DNA from: Desulfoferrobacter suflitae
Lineage (GTDB): Bacteria > Desulfobacterota > Syntrophobacteria > Syntrophobacterales > Syntrophobacteraceae
Assembly (NCBI RefSeq): GCF_022603395.1
Contig: NZ_JAIBKA010000003.1
Span: 248,001-312,000, forward strand
Length of the DNA stretch: 64,000 bases
Reading direction: 5' to 3'
Shown here: piece after piece, positions 16,782 through 25,822 of the stretch
Numbering within the stretch: position 1 is the first letter of the stretch
Layout of the letters: every line of letters begins with the position of its first letter
Program-made: the position numbers and the translations under genes
Notes under the pieces: generated by a model
Told to the model about the DNA's origin: nothing
The model's input: only the letters and a program-made list of their open reading frames with translations
The model's database searches: none

Positions 16782-17204
16782 TTACAGCTGCCAGGGATTG
16801 AAGACCTGCGGGTAGGCTTGGAAGTCCTGCACGTTGCGGGTAACGATGGTGAGGCCGTGGCATTGGGCGGTGGCCATGATAAGAGCATCCATGACCGAAA
16901 TGGGCCATCCGGCAAGCTCGGCTCGGGCGGCGATCTGAGCCCAGGCACGGAGTTCGGCGGTAGCGAGCGGCAGAATACGGCCGGCAAAGCGCTGCTCCAC
17001 TTTGCCGAGCCAGGCGGTGAGTTTCCGGCTGCGGAGCGGGTCCGTGGCAGCCAGCTTGAGGACTCCCTTCTCGATTTCCCCCAGGCTGATGACGCTTATG
17101 AAAAGACTATCCTCGTCTTGTTCGTCCAACCAGGCGATGACGTGCGGCGCGGGGGCCTTCCTGGCGTATTCGGAAAGAACGCAGGTGTCGAGCAGCCAGC
17201 TCAT
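16782..17204 (-). CDS. PIN-domain toxin, VapC/FitB type
   Basis: 140 residues. Putative Mg-dependent ribonuclease of a type II toxin-antitoxin pair. The PIN acidic residues are visible: LLDTCVLSE (Asp6, Glu12), ISLGEIEKGV (Glu), VMDALIMATAQ (Asp) and TIVTRNVQDF (terminal Asp). The start overlaps the antitoxin stop (ATGA), giving an antitoxin-toxin operon. It reads against the surrounding hsd genes and ends 20 bases from the hsdS stop. Confidence 0.9.
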   Translation of the reverse strand: MSWLLDTCVLSEYARKAPAPHVIAWLDEQDEDSLFISVISLGEIEKGVLKLAATDPLRSRKLTAWLGKVEQRFAGRILPLATAELRAWAQIAARAELAGWPISVMDALIMATAQCHGLTIVTRNVQDFQAYPQVFNPWQL

Positions 17205-17452
17205 AGTTCCAGCTCGCGGCCGGTGTCGCCGCTGCGGGCGAGGTCGAGGTCGTCGATGGCAAGCTCGGGATCGAGCAGTGCGCTGGAAAGCTTTTCCCGG
17301 TGGCGGGTGAGGCGGGCGTATTCTTCCACCGAAACCACCACCGCCGTCGGCTTGCCGTGCACCGTCACTACCTGCACTTCACCGGCGGCTGCCCGCTTGA
17401 TGAGTTTGCTCAGATTGACTTTGGCTTCCTGCAGTTGCCATTCACTTTTCAT
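17201..17452 (-). CDS. Phd/YefM-type antitoxin
   Basis: 83 residues. The N-terminal Phd/YefM DNA-binding fold is recognised by WQLQEAKVNLSKLIKRAAAGE, VVTVHGKPTAVVVSVEEYARL and the helix that follows; the acidic tail (LDPELAIDDLDLARSGD) should bind and neutralise the PIN toxin encoded immediately downstream. GGAG lies 6 bases before the ATG. Antitoxins of this family repress their own promoter, which here must lie in the 62 bases before hsdR. Confidence 0.88.
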   Translation of the reverse strand: MKSEWQLQEAKVNLSKLIKRAAAGEVQVVTVHGKPTAVVVSVEEYARLTRHREKLSSALLDPELAIDDLDLARSGDTGRELEL

Positions 17453-17514
17453 GGAAACTCCTTTCTATTCTGGTCTGTCTGGTCAGAATATAGCATTGAG
17501 CTGATAGGTGGGCA

Positions 17515-20500
17515 ATGGCTAACTTCATTTCCGAAGATCAGATCGAACAGGCTATTTTGCAGAAACTGCAGCGGTTCGGGTTTGCATTGCTGAACTGCTC
17601 CACCGTTGATGCAGACGATCTGAGCGACCGATCGAAGCGCACCGACAAGCGCGATGTGATCTTCGTGGATAGGTTGAAGGAGGCGGCGGTCCGACTCAAC
17701 CCGACCGTTCCTGAAACCGCCATTGATGAGGCGCTCGCGCAACTAATCGACAAACGGCAGGCCATGTCCCCCATCGCAGCCAATCGGGAAATCGATGGTC
17801 TGATCCGGGACGGCATTCCGGTGGAATTTGAAAATGCGGACGGCAAAAAGGAGCAGGCACGGGTCCGGGTGATCGATTTCAACCATCCTGAAGCCAACCG
17901 CTTCCTCGCCGTATCGCAGCTCTGGATCAAGGGGGAGCTCTACTATCGGCGGCCGGATATTCTGCTCTATGTCAACGGCCTGCCGCTGGTCTTCATCGAA
18001 CTGAAGAACTCCAACGTCAAACTGAAATCCGCCTATGAAGACAATCTCACCAACTACCAAAAGGACATCCCGCAGCTGTTCCTGACCAACGCCTTCTGCA
18101 TCCTCTCCAATGCCATCGAGACCAAAGTGGGCAGCTTCACCGCGGGCTGGGAATACTTTTTCAACTGGCTGCGGGTGGAGGAGGAAAAGGAGAAGGTCGA
18201 CCGGGAAAAGATCAAGCGGGAAGGCACCAGCCTGGAATATGCGGTGGCCGGGCTGTGCGCTCCGGAAAAACTCCTCGATTTCATCGAAAACTTCATCATC
18301 TACTACCAGGAGACCCAGAAGATCATCGCCATGAACCACCAGTTCATCGGCGTTAACAATGCCTACCGGGTGTTTCGAGAGCGTGAAGGGCGGCAGGGCA
18401 AGCTCGGCGTATTCTGGCACACCCAGGGGTCGGGCAAGAGTTTTTCCATGATCTTCTACGTGCGCAAGATCTTCCGCAAGCTTCCCGGCAATTTCACCTT
18501 TGTGGTGATCACCGACCGCGAGGATCTGGACGGGCAGATCTACCGCAATTTCCTCAATACCGGCACGGTCCAAAAACACGAGGCGGCCCAGCCCAAAAAC
18601 AGCGAGGAAATGCGCAAATTCCTCGGCCAGAACAAGCGCATTGTTTTCACGCTGATTCAGAAATTCCGCTACGAGAAAGGCAAGGATTATCCGTTGCTCT
18701 CGGACCGGGACGATATCGTCGTCATTGTCGACGAAGCGCACCGCACTCAGTACAAATCCTTGGCCGAAAACATGCGCCAGGGCCTGCCCAACGCCCAATA
18801 CCTGGCCTTTACCGGCACGCCGCTGCTGGGGCGCGAACGCAAAACCAATGCCTGGTTCGGCGATTACGTCAGTGAGTACAATTTCCAGCAGTCCATGGAT
18901 GAAGGGGCCACGGTGCCTCTCTTCTACCAGAAGCGGGTGCCCGAGGTGCTGATTCAAAACGAGGATCTGAGCGACGAGTTTTACCAGATCCTGGAAGACG
19001 AAAACCTGGATGAGACTCAGCAGGCCAAGCTGGAAAAGCAATTCGCCCGCGAAATCGAAGTGATCAAGCGGGACGACCGGCTGGAAACCATCGCCCGGGA
19101 CATCGTTTCTCATTTTCCCCACAGGGGTTACCTGGGCAAAGGCATGATCGTTTCGGTGGACAAGTTCACCGCCGTCAAGATGTACGACAAGATACAAACG
19201 CTCTGGAAAAAAGAGATCAAAACGCTGCGGGGGCGCAGAAAGAAATCTACCAACGAACTGGAAAGGCTTCGGCTGAAGAAGATTGTGGACTACATGCGCC
19301 AGGTGGAGATGGCGGTGGTGGTCAGCTCCGAGGCCGGCGAAGAAGAAAAATTCAAGGCCCAAGGGTTGGACATCAAGCCGCACCGGACACGCATGGAGCG
19401 GGTGGATGAACACGGCCATGATATTGAATACAATTTCAAGGACCCGCAGCATCCGCTGCAGTTGGTCTTTGTCTGCGCCATGTGGCTGACCGGCTTTGAC
19501 GCGCCGACCGTCTCCACCCTATACCTCGACAAGCCGATGAAGGACCACACCCTGATGCAGGCCATCGCCCGCGCCAACCGGGTGACTTCTTTCCAGATCA
19601 ACGGGGTGGTGAAGCGAAACGGCGAGATCGTCGATTACTACAATGTTTTCCGCAACATGAAAAAAGCCCTCAAAGATTATGCCCAGGGCGAAGAGGGCCT
19701 GGAAGCGGCGCCGGTTCGGGACAAACGGGAACTGTTCCGGCTGCTGGACGACGCCGTCGAACAGAGCACGGCCTTCTGTCGCGGAAGAGAGATAGACATT
19801 CCCCGAGTGCTCGAAAACCCCAACGTGTTTAAGAACATCGGGCTTTTCAACGATTATGCCGACATACTGCTCGGCAACGACGAATGGCGCAAAAGCTTCA
19901 ATGTTTACGAGAATACCATCTCATCGCTCTACGAAGCCTGCAAGCCCGAGATACTCGGACGCGATACGGTGCGACTGGTTGCCGTCTTTCAATACCTGCG
20001 CGGGGTGATGGAAAGCATCATCGACCGGCAGGACATCGGTGCGGTGAATCTGCGCATCGGAGAATTGCTCGATGAAAGCGTGGTGGTGGACCAACCGGAG
20101 AAATTTATCGCCGCCCACGACAAGCCGGAATACCAGATTGTCCAGACCGGCAAAACCTGGGACCTCAGCAAAATCGATTTTGAAAAGCTCAAGGAAGATT
20201 TCCGCCACGCCACGTATAAGAATATTGAAATCGCCGATCTGCGCACCTTCATTGACGGCAAGATCGAACAGATGCTGCAGCAGAATATGACACGGACCGA
20301 TTTTGCGCAGAAGCTGCAGGAGATCATCAACGCCTATAACTCAGGCGGTTCATCGACCGAGAATTATTACGATGAATTGATGAACCTTGCCAGGGGGTTG
20401 AAAGACGAAGAGGAGCGGCACATTCGGGAAGGTTTGAGCGAAGACGAACTGGAGCTCTACGATCTGCTCAAGAAAGACCGAATGACGGAGGAAGAAAAGA

Positions 20501-20742
20501 AAAAGGTCAAGCTGGCCGCCAAATCCCTGCTGAGAAGACTTCTGGAGGAGCACCCGAAGGTGCTGGTTCAGGACTGGCATCGGGATTCCCAGACCAAATC
20601 CATTGTCCGCTCCGCCGTTGAGCGGGTTCTGGATGAAAGATTGCCTCCGAGCTATGATCGTTTGTTGTTCAAGGAAAAATGCGATAATGTCTTCCATATG
20701 ATGCTGCAATACGCCAACAGCGGCCGCAAGTGGGCCGCTTGA
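17515..20742 (+). CDS. hsdR: type I restriction endonuclease subunit
   Basis: 1075 residues. ATP-dependent translocase/nuclease. The PD-(D/E)xK nuclease residues are in RRPDILLYVNGLPLVFIELKN (about residues 145-165); Walker A is FWHTQGSGKSFSMIFY; the DEAD-type box is VVIVDEAHRTQ; motif III is LAFTGTPLL; the later helicase motifs are in FVCAMWLTGFDAPTVSTLYLDKP and MQAIARANRV. A C-terminal helical domain binds HsdM. The ATG is chosen at 17515, 12 bases after a GGTGGG-like site. It appears intact, completing the M-S-R set. Confidence 0.95.
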   Translation: MANFISEDQIEQAILQKLQRFGFALLNCSTVDADDLSDRSKRTDKRDVIFVDRLKEAAVRLNPTVPETAIDEALAQLIDKRQAMSPIAANREIDGLIRDGIPVEFENADGKKEQARVRVIDFNHPEANRFLAVSQLWIKGELYYRRPDILLYVNGLPLVFIELKNSNVKLKSAYEDNLTNYQKDIPQLFLTNAFCILSNAIETKVGSFTAGWEYFFNWLRVEEEKEKVDREKIKREGTSLEYAVAGLCAPEKLLDFIENFIIYYQETQKIIAMNHQFIGVNNAYRVFREREGRQGKLGVFWHTQGSGKSFSMIFYVRKIFRKLPGNFTFVVITDREDLDGQIYRNFLNTGTVQKHEAAQPKNSEEMRKFLGQNKRIVFTLIQKFRYEKGKDYPLLSDRDDIVVIVDEAHRTQYKSLAENMRQGLPNAQYLAFTGTPLLGRERKTNAWFGDYVSEYNFQQSMDEGATVPLFYQKRVPEVLIQNEDLSDEFYQILEDENLDETQQAKLEKQFAREIEVIKRDDRLETIARDIVSHFPHRGYLGKGMIVSVDKFTAVKMYDKIQTLWKKEIKTLRGRRKKSTNELERLRLKKIVDYMRQVEMAVVVSSEAGEEEKFKAQGLDIKPHRTRMERVDEHGHDIEYNFKDPQHPLQLVFVCAMWLTGFDAPTVSTLYLDKPMKDHTLMQAIARANRVTSFQINGVVKRNGEIVDYYNVFRNMKKALKDYAQGEEGLEAAPVRDKRELFRLLDDAVEQSTAFCRGREIDIPRVLENPNVFKNIGLFNDYADILLGNDEWRKSFNVYENTISSLYEACKPEILGRDTVRLVAVFQYLRGVMESIIDRQDIGAVNLRIGELLDESVVVDQPEKFIAAHDKPEYQIVQTGKTWDLSKIDFEKLKEDFRHATYKNIEIADLRTFIDGKIEQMLQQNMTRTDFAQKLQEIINAYNSGGSSTENYYDELMNLARGLKDEEERHIREGLSEDELELYDLLKKDRMTEEEKKKVKLAAKSLLRRLLEEHPKVLVQDWHRDSQTKSIVRSAVERVLDERLPPSYDRLLFKEKCDNVFHMMLQYANSGRKWAA

Positions 20743-20764
20743 ACCGAACAAGGAGGCGCAGCTC

Positions 20765-21427
20765 ATGACCAAACGCATAGCCGATTTGCCGAAGCATGAC
20801 CGGCCACGGGAAAAAATGCAGAGCAAAGGGGCCATCGCCCTGTCTGATGAGGAACTGGTGGCCATCCTGCTTGGCTTTGGCACCAAAGGCCATGATGTGA
20901 TGAGCGTAGCCAAAAGGATTGTCAGGCTGGTGGACGACCACCACGGCAGGCCCGACCTGGCTGATCTGCAAAGGCTGGAAGGAGTGGGTCCGGCCAAGGC
21001 AACGCTTATCGCAGCGGCCCTGGAATTCGCCCGCCGTCGCATCCGGCCTGAAGGTGTGAAGATCAAGACGCCGCTCGACGTCCTTCCCGAGGTTCGCCAT
21101 TATGCCGACCGCAAGCAGGAACATTTTCTCTGCATTTCACTGAACGGCGCCCATGAAATCATCGCCACCCGCGTCGTATCGATCGGTCTGGTCAACAAAA
21201 CACAAGTCCATCCGCGTGAAGTCTTCGCCGACCCTATAACGGACCGGGCTTCGGCGGTTGTCCTTGCCCACAACCATCCTTCCAGCGATCTTACTCCGAG
21301 CAAAGAGGACATCCTACTCACTCGGCAGCTTAAGGAGGCCGGTGAAACCCTCGGCATCACCGTGCTGGACCACATCATTTTCAGTCAGAAAGGGCATTAC
21401 AGTTTCCTGGAAAACGGCTGTTTGTGA
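20765..21427 (+). CDS. radC: RadC family JAB-domain protein
   Basis: 220 residues. An N-terminal helix-hairpin-helix region (LQRLEGVGPAKATLIAAALEFARR) is followed by the JAB/MPN-like metalloprotease-fold domain with the zinc motif VLAHNHPSSDLTPSKED (HxHx(n)D) and the upstream Glu in VHPREVFADPI. AAGGAGG precedes the ATG by 6 bases. It follows hsdR by 22 bases and is probably co-transcribed. RadC's proposed role in repair is disputed; copies beside restriction systems and mobile DNA are common. Confidence 0.93.
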   Translation: MTKRIADLPKHDRPREKMQSKGAIALSDEELVAILLGFGTKGHDVMSVAKRIVRLVDDHHGRPDLADLQRLEGVGPAKATLIAAALEFARRRIRPEGVKIKTPLDVLPEVRHYADRKQEHFLCISLNGAHEIIATRVVSIGLVNKTQVHPREVFADPITDRASAVVLAHNHPSSDLTPSKEDILLTRQLKEAGETLGITVLDHIIFSQKGHYSFLENGCL

Positions 21428-21566
21428 TGAAAATGGGGAAGGTCGAGATCAATTGCTATTATTTGTTGCTAAATTGTTTTATGAAAGATGGTGCATCGGA
21501 GAAAATGATTGGGAAGTATGGTTAGCCTTTTGTATGATATGAGTCGTCACGTCCACATGAAAGAGA

Positions 21567-21715
21567 TCTGATGGAGTTTTGCATGAAAGTTTTTTTGTTG
21601 TTTTGTTGCTCACCATATTGATGGGCTGTGCGTCCAGTGATAACGGCAAGGGAACGGATCCACAAATAAAGTACGGCGGGACCATGAGGACGACAATACA
21701 GTCCAGGTCCGGCAT
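21567..21715 (+). pseudogene. small lipoprotein, apparently frameshifted at a T7 tract
   Basis: One frame encodes FFVVLLLTILMGCASSDNGKG and stops at TAG near 21715, with a good lipobox LMGC after a hydrophobic stretch. The natural ATG (in GCATGAAAG) is in a different frame; inserting one T in the seven-T run after it gives a continuous reading MKVFFVVLLLTILMGC, about 48 residues long. A TTG just upstream could start the intact frame instead. Function unknown; no relative is recognised. Confidence 0.35.
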
Positions 21716-21893
21716 GTAGGCAAGGCCGGGAGACATGGCGCTAGGAGGTTACCGATGGACCTGTGGCACCAGTCTGGATCGAAAGTGCGCCGGCGTTTCT
21801 CAAAATAGTTCTAGCGATTACGCCTTTTTGGTAAAGACGATCCCTCACAGCCGATAGAGTTTTTGCAGGATGGGACTGGTACGGATGGCAGCC
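21716..21893. other. gap with nothing recognised
   Basis: Between the broken lipoprotein and the 85-residue hypothetical gene; no coding frame or repeat was recognised. Confidence 0.25.
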
Positions 21894-22151
21894 CTAATCT
21901 CCATACTGTTCGCCGAGCCAATCCGAGATGCTGTTTTCCAAATCATGCAAAGCTTGGTCGATGGTCGTGTATCCTCGTTTACCTTCCCAAATTAGGCCGC
22001 CTTCATCCAACGCCAGTACAAATGAGGGCATCCCATCGATTTGCCCAATTTCTATCCAACCATGAGATTTTACCCATTCACTAATGCGCGGGTATGATTC
22101 CTCAAAAGAGCCATTCATTGTCTGATCCGAGTTTTGCGGCTGCTTTGCCAT
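21894..22151 (-). CDS. hypothetical protein, 85 residues
   Basis: A small soluble acidic protein, MAKQPQNSDQTMNGSFEESY..., with a Trp/Gly-rich core (WVKSHGWIEIGQID, GLIWEGKRGYTTIDQAL) and a C-terminal helix LENSISDWLGEQYG. The composition and alternating hydrophobic pattern look like a real folded protein. GAAGAGG lies 10 bases before the ATG. No family is recognised. It is divergent from the adjoining recombinase fragment at 22176. Confidence 0.6.
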   Translation of the reverse strand: MAKQPQNSDQTMNGSFEESYPRISEWVKSHGWIEIGQIDGMPSFVLALDEGGLIWEGKRGYTTIDQALHDLENSISDWLGEQYGD

Positions 22152-22175
22152 GTCATTGCCTCTTCGTGCTCAAAT

Positions 22176-22624
22176 AGGTCACTCTTAGACTCCATATTCA
22201 TCGAGGCAAGGGTGCTAAAGATCGATATGTTCCCCTTCCCCGGGAAACCTACTATCTGCTCCGCCGATATTGGGTCACCCACCGCAATCCCGTCTTCGTT
22301 TTTCCTGCCTTGGGTAGAGGCGGCAACGAAGCCCCCACTGCCCAAAAGCACATAGTTCTCGACAGTCTCCAGGGAGCCTTCAGACGGGCCAAATTCGATG
22401 CTGGCATCAATAAACGCAGAGTCTCCGTGCATACCCTCAGGCACTGCTATGCTGCCCACCTGTTGGAAGCGGGAGTGAATCCGAGGGTGGTTCAACGTTA
22501 CTTGGGGCATAGTCGCATGGAGACCTCTATGGTCTACTTCCATCTCACTCAAAAGGGAACCGAGGAAGCGGTGAATCTGATCAACCAGACCATGAAAGGA
22601 TTCGCCCATGACTTCGATAAGTGA
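22176..22624 (+). pseudogene. tyrosine recombinase, C-terminal catalytic fragment
   Basis: The frame opens just after a TAG at about 22170 and reads LHIHRGKGAKDRYVPLPRE, then VFPALGRGGN, then VSVHTLRHCYAAHLLEAG (catalytic H-x-x-R), RVVQRYLGHSRMETSMVYFHL (catalytic His and Tyr). The N-terminal core-binding domain and first catalytic Arg are missing. Such XerD-like genes precede the transposase in a known subgroup of IS91 elements. Its stop overlaps the transposase start by 17 bases. It is probably non-functional as it stands. Confidence 0.8.
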
Positions 22625-23702
22625 GATCTTTCAAACCTTCGGCCCAGACTATGTCGAGCGCTTTACCGAGAGCATGCCTCCGGAGCATCGCAAAGCCATC
22701 AATGCCATCATGGCATGCCGCACTCAGCAGGCCGGAATCAGCTACTACGAATGTGCCGAATGCGGACACCCCTGTCTGGTTTATCGCTCCTGTGGCAACC
22801 GGCATTGCCCCACATGCCAACATCACAAAACCCGCCAATGGCTGGAAGCACAAATCAGCCGGCAGCTGCCGGGACATCATTTCATGATCACCTTCACGGT
22901 ACCGGAAAAGGTGCGCCGCTTCATCCGCAGCCACCAGCGGCTTGCCTATGCCGCTCTTTTCAAGGCTTCCTCACAAGCACTGAAGAAGCTCTGCCAAGAT
23001 GAAAGGTACCTGGGCGGTGATCTGCCAGGTTTCTTCGGAGTCCTTCATACCTGGGGGCGGACTCTGGAATACCACCCGCACATCCATTACGTTGTCGCCG
23101 GCGGAGTGCTTGCCACCAAAAACGGCCTCTCCTGGCACTCGTCGCGTATCGATTTCTATCTGCCGGTAAGAGCTTTGTCCAAAATCTTTCGTGCCATGTT
23201 CCGAGACGAGATGCAAGTCGCCGGGCTCCTCGATGAGGTCCCGCCCGGAGTGTGGCAGGCCGGCTTTAACGTCAACTGCCAGGCGGTCGGGGAGAGCTCG
23301 GCCGGCCTCAAGTATCTTGCTCCCTACGTTTTCAAGGTAGCCATCTCCAACAACCGCATTGTCAAAGTGGAGAATGGAGCCGTCACGTTTCGCTATAAAA
23401 AGCCCCACAGTGAGCGCTGGAGATACATGACCCTGCAGGTCATGGAATTCATCCGCCGTTTCCTCCAGCACGTATTACCGACAGGATTCATGAAGATGCG
23501 CTATTTTGGCTTCCTGAATCCCAACTGCAAAGTGACCATCGAGACCGTCAGCGCCCTCATCGAGCTCTCTTACGAGTTTACCATCGCTTCATCCAAAATG
23601 GAGCTGGAGCCGTGGCAGCCGATGTTGTGCCTTCATTGCGGAGGGAAACTTAAACTACAAGCCATCGCCTTAGCCAACGGGATGCTCATCCGGCCGGGAT
23701 AA
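22608..23702 (+). CDS. IS91-family (HUH, Y2) transposase
   Basis: 364 residues. The N-terminal zinc-binding region is rich in Cys (YYECAECGHPCLVYRSCGNRHCPTCQ). The HUH motif lies in YHPHIHYVVAGG, and the catalytic tyrosine region in SSAGLKYLAPYVFKVAIS (YLAPYV, two tyrosines). A C-terminal Cys pair is in LCLHCGGKLK. Such rolling-circle transposases nick single-stranded DNA at an origin downstream of the gene. It starts inside the end of the recombinase fragment. The frame is intact. Confidence 0.92.
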   Translation: MTSISEIFQTFGPDYVERFTESMPPEHRKAINAIMACRTQQAGISYYECAECGHPCLVYRSCGNRHCPTCQHHKTRQWLEAQISRQLPGHHFMITFTVPEKVRRFIRSHQRLAYAALFKASSQALKKLCQDERYLGGDLPGFFGVLHTWGRTLEYHPHIHYVVAGGVLATKNGLSWHSSRIDFYLPVRALSKIFRAMFRDEMQVAGLLDEVPPGVWQAGFNVNCQAVGESSAGLKYLAPYVFKVAISNNRIVKVENGAVTFRYKKPHSERWRYMTLQVMEFIRRFLQHVLPTGFMKMRYFGFLNPNCKVTIETVSALIELSYEFTIASSKMELEPWQPMLCLHCGGKLKLQAIALANGMLIRPG

Positions 23703-23890
23703 GCTCCACCGTTCCAAGCAATTACCTCTCACCGTCGGGCTATTCCCCTTTTGCTTGCCTGAAGGGGCACACTATACTTGCGCTCAGCTGGCGTTCAAGC
23801 CCTTGTAAAAACTCTCTGGTACGGGTCGTCCGATGGCAATTGAGCTTCACCCTATAAAGCAACCGTGGTATTCTGGGCTGCTTGAACCCA

Positions 23891-23949
23891 GGATTGAGGG
23901 GAGCAGAAAGGGTTGGAAAAGACTCAGCCCTTCCTGCTCCCCTCAATCC
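23891..23949. repeat. long hairpin near the IS91 3' end, candidate oriIS or terminator
   Basis: Arms of 22 bases (23891-23912 and 23928-23949) pair with a single mismatch around a 15-base loop. Position about 190 bases after the transposase stop fits the origin hairpin of IS91 elements, but a transcription terminator or an unrelated dispersed repeat is equally possible. The stretch 23703-23890 shows no other feature. Confidence 0.5.
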
Positions 23950-24018
23950 TTATTCGTTAGAGCTGTGACACATGTTGAGACAAAGCGCGTTTCTATCGTT
24001 TAACCGTCAGGACTATGA

Positions 24019-24360
24019 CATGACCCCCGCTCCATCGGTAAAGCACCAAAGGGTTGCGGGCGAGGTCTTCCGTCTCATCGTAAACCACCTCAGAGACAAG
24101 GGGCTTTGACACGAGGCATTTATCGCGCCGACGGACGTCGTCTTGGCGGATGATCAGGTTGTTCAGCCGCACGTTTTCCTCGTATGCGATGAAAAGAAGA
24201 TCCAGGATAAAGCCATCTTCGGTGCACCGGACGTGGTGTTTGAAATCCTGTCCGAAAGTTCAGGGAAGAAGGACCGCAGCAAGAAAATCAGGCCTTATCG
24301 CGATTGGGTGTTTTGGAGTATTTCCTGGTGGATCCTGAAAACGAGCTGGTCGAAAAGTAG
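24019..24360 (+). pseudogene. Uma2-family (DUF820) endonuclease-like gene, broken
   Basis: From the ATG at 24019 the frame reads MTPAPSVKHQRVAGEVFRLI and NHLRDKGL, then meets an in-frame TGA at about 24108, and resumes EAFIAPTDVVLADDQVVQPHVF, VFEILSESSGKKDRSKK. The last part, FLVDPENELVEK, is in a different frame, showing an additional indel near 24305. The PD-(D/E)xK-fold residues of Uma2 proteins (DVVxxxxxVVQPD and EILSPS) are recognisable. It is a decayed copy, with at least one stop and one frameshift. Confidence 0.75.
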
Positions 24361-24368
24361 GTGTTTCC

Positions 24369-24977
24369 TCATTGACCCAGCTTTCTGCCAAGATTGAACG
24401 CTTTATCATAGTAGTATTCGGCTCCTCGATGCTCAACCGCCCCTGCATACATATGGCCCACCGTTCTTGCATTGAGCGCATCCCGGATGGTTCCCCTAAT
24501 GAGCGGTGTAGCTTTATCACAGAATATCCGGTAGATGGGCGGAACAATCCCCGAGACAACAATAATGACGGCTTTTCTCCTTTTATCCGATCGGGGAGAA
24601 GGAATCCCTGAAACCGTCAACACTCTTCTCCCGGGCTTGGCAAACGTCCAGCAGATTCTTTCAAGAAACGCCATCAGTATGGCTGTGGCAAATCCCATGT
24701 GTACGGGAGTTCCGAAGATAACAGAATCGGATTTGAGAAGGTCCTCGTTCAGATGCTCCATGTCATCCCGAATCTGACATGGAGCAAGGGGGCCTTCTGT
24801 CTGACTGTCCCTGCAGGCAAGGCAGTTTTTGCAGTATTTGATGTCGTAATCAATCAGGTTTATTTTCTTTACGGCACAACCGGGGCGTGCCGATTTGACT
24901 CCTTCTATTGCCTTGTCAACCAATAGATCGGTGGCTTTCCCCTTGCGCGCACTCCCAACGATTGCAAGAACATTCAT
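24369..24977 (-). CDS. flavodoxin-like FMN/NADPH-dependent reductase
   Basis: 202 residues. The N-terminal MNVLAIVGSARKGKATDLLVDKAI is the flavodoxin phosphate-binding loop; a cysteine-rich segment follows (YCKNCLACRDSQTEGPLAPCQIRDDM), typical of the iron-sulfur flavoprotein-like NADPH-dependent FMN reductases common in anaerobes; IFGTPVHMGFATAILMAFLER completes the FMN site. The ATG at 24977 is preferred over 25016 because the protein fold begins here. The C-terminus is near a run of decayed genes. Physiological substrate unknown. Confidence 0.88.
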   Translation of the reverse strand: MNVLAIVGSARKGKATDLLVDKAIEGVKSARPGCAVKKINLIDYDIKYCKNCLACRDSQTEGPLAPCQIRDDMEHLNEDLLKSDSVIFGTPVHMGFATAILMAFLERICWTFAKPGRRVLTVSGIPSPRSDKRRKAVIIVVSGIVPPIYRIFCDKATPLIRGTIRDALNARTVGHMYAGAVEHRGAEYYYDKAFNLGRKLGQ

Positions 24978-25430
24978 GGGATTGTCTACCTTCAAAATTA
25001 GGATTTGACCCCGCAACCCTTTGTGTTGCCTAAAAAACCACCCATGGGACCGGCATCCGGCAGGTGAGGCAGACTCACTGGAAGCCGGTGCTCGGCGGAA
25101 CGACGACGGCAGTTTGGCCCAACAAGGATCGCTGAATTTGAGCCAGGGTGCAATGGTCGTCTGCTTCCCTGAGAGATTCCGTTATCTCCCATGGCATACT
25201 GTTCCTCCCACCACTCCATGCATTTAGCAGAGCCGTGGTAACAAAGTCAATTGCTGCGGGGGAGGGTTCGCTGCTTTCAGCGAGCGATGCTTGCAGGTCA
25301 AACGGGATGAATGTAGGACTGTTGTGGGGAAAAGGGTTTCAGATCCCACGCGGTTTTCCCGGGAGTCAGGTGGGGGCACCGGCAAGTTCTGTACCGGAGC
25401 CCCTCGGGAGCAGGTATTCGTATGGGTTGA
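24978..25430. other. gene-free stretch
   Basis: About 450 bases with no frame that I can defend. A minus-strand frame at 25080-25200 has a moderately protein-like run (ITESLREADDHCTLAQIQR) but no start and an early stop, possibly a gene fragment. No repeat or RNA was recognised. Confidence 0.3.
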
Positions 25431-25822
25431 TCAATGGGGATGTTGCTTTCCTGCGGTGATCTCCTCGATTTGGGTGCTGTAGCCCATGGGAAGCTTCTTG
25501 AAACGACCGCCATGGATCACCGGGTCTCCCTGGTACCCCAAGCCTTTGAAGTCGATATAATCTGATGTTCCAACGAGATGACTCACGTCCCTCCCCTTGG
25601 AGGCCATGTGGCTGAAGTCGGTGCCTTTCTGAGCAATCTGCTTGAAGTCCACTTCCTTGCTGTCCTGGTGGCAGCGATTGCAGGTGCGCTCGCCCTTGAG
25701 GCTTTCGTGGCACTGCACGCAGGATAGCGCCATCTCCGCCGGCATGACTTCGTGCTCGATCCCCCAGTGCATGCGCGTGTCCACCCATTTGAATTTGCCG
25801 CTGTAGGGCAGGCCGGATCCTG
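25431..25822 (-). pseudogene. octaheme cytochrome c (tetrathionate-reductase-like), C-terminal fragment
   Basis: The frame encodes [21 protein letters not shown], two haem-binding motifs [11 protein letters not shown] and CNRCH, and FKGLGYQGDPVIHGGRFKKLP, matching the C-terminal part of periplasmic octaheme cytochromes of the OTR type. The first part with the other haem sites and signal peptide is missing. It is joined directly, in another frame, to the N-terminal part of a ferredoxin-like gene, so a deletion removed the end of one gene and most of the other. Confidence 0.75.

Noticed and set aside
17743-19452. 569-codon minus-strand frame opposite hsdR
   Set aside because: Antisense shadow of a GC-rich helicase gene; no known domain and no start site.
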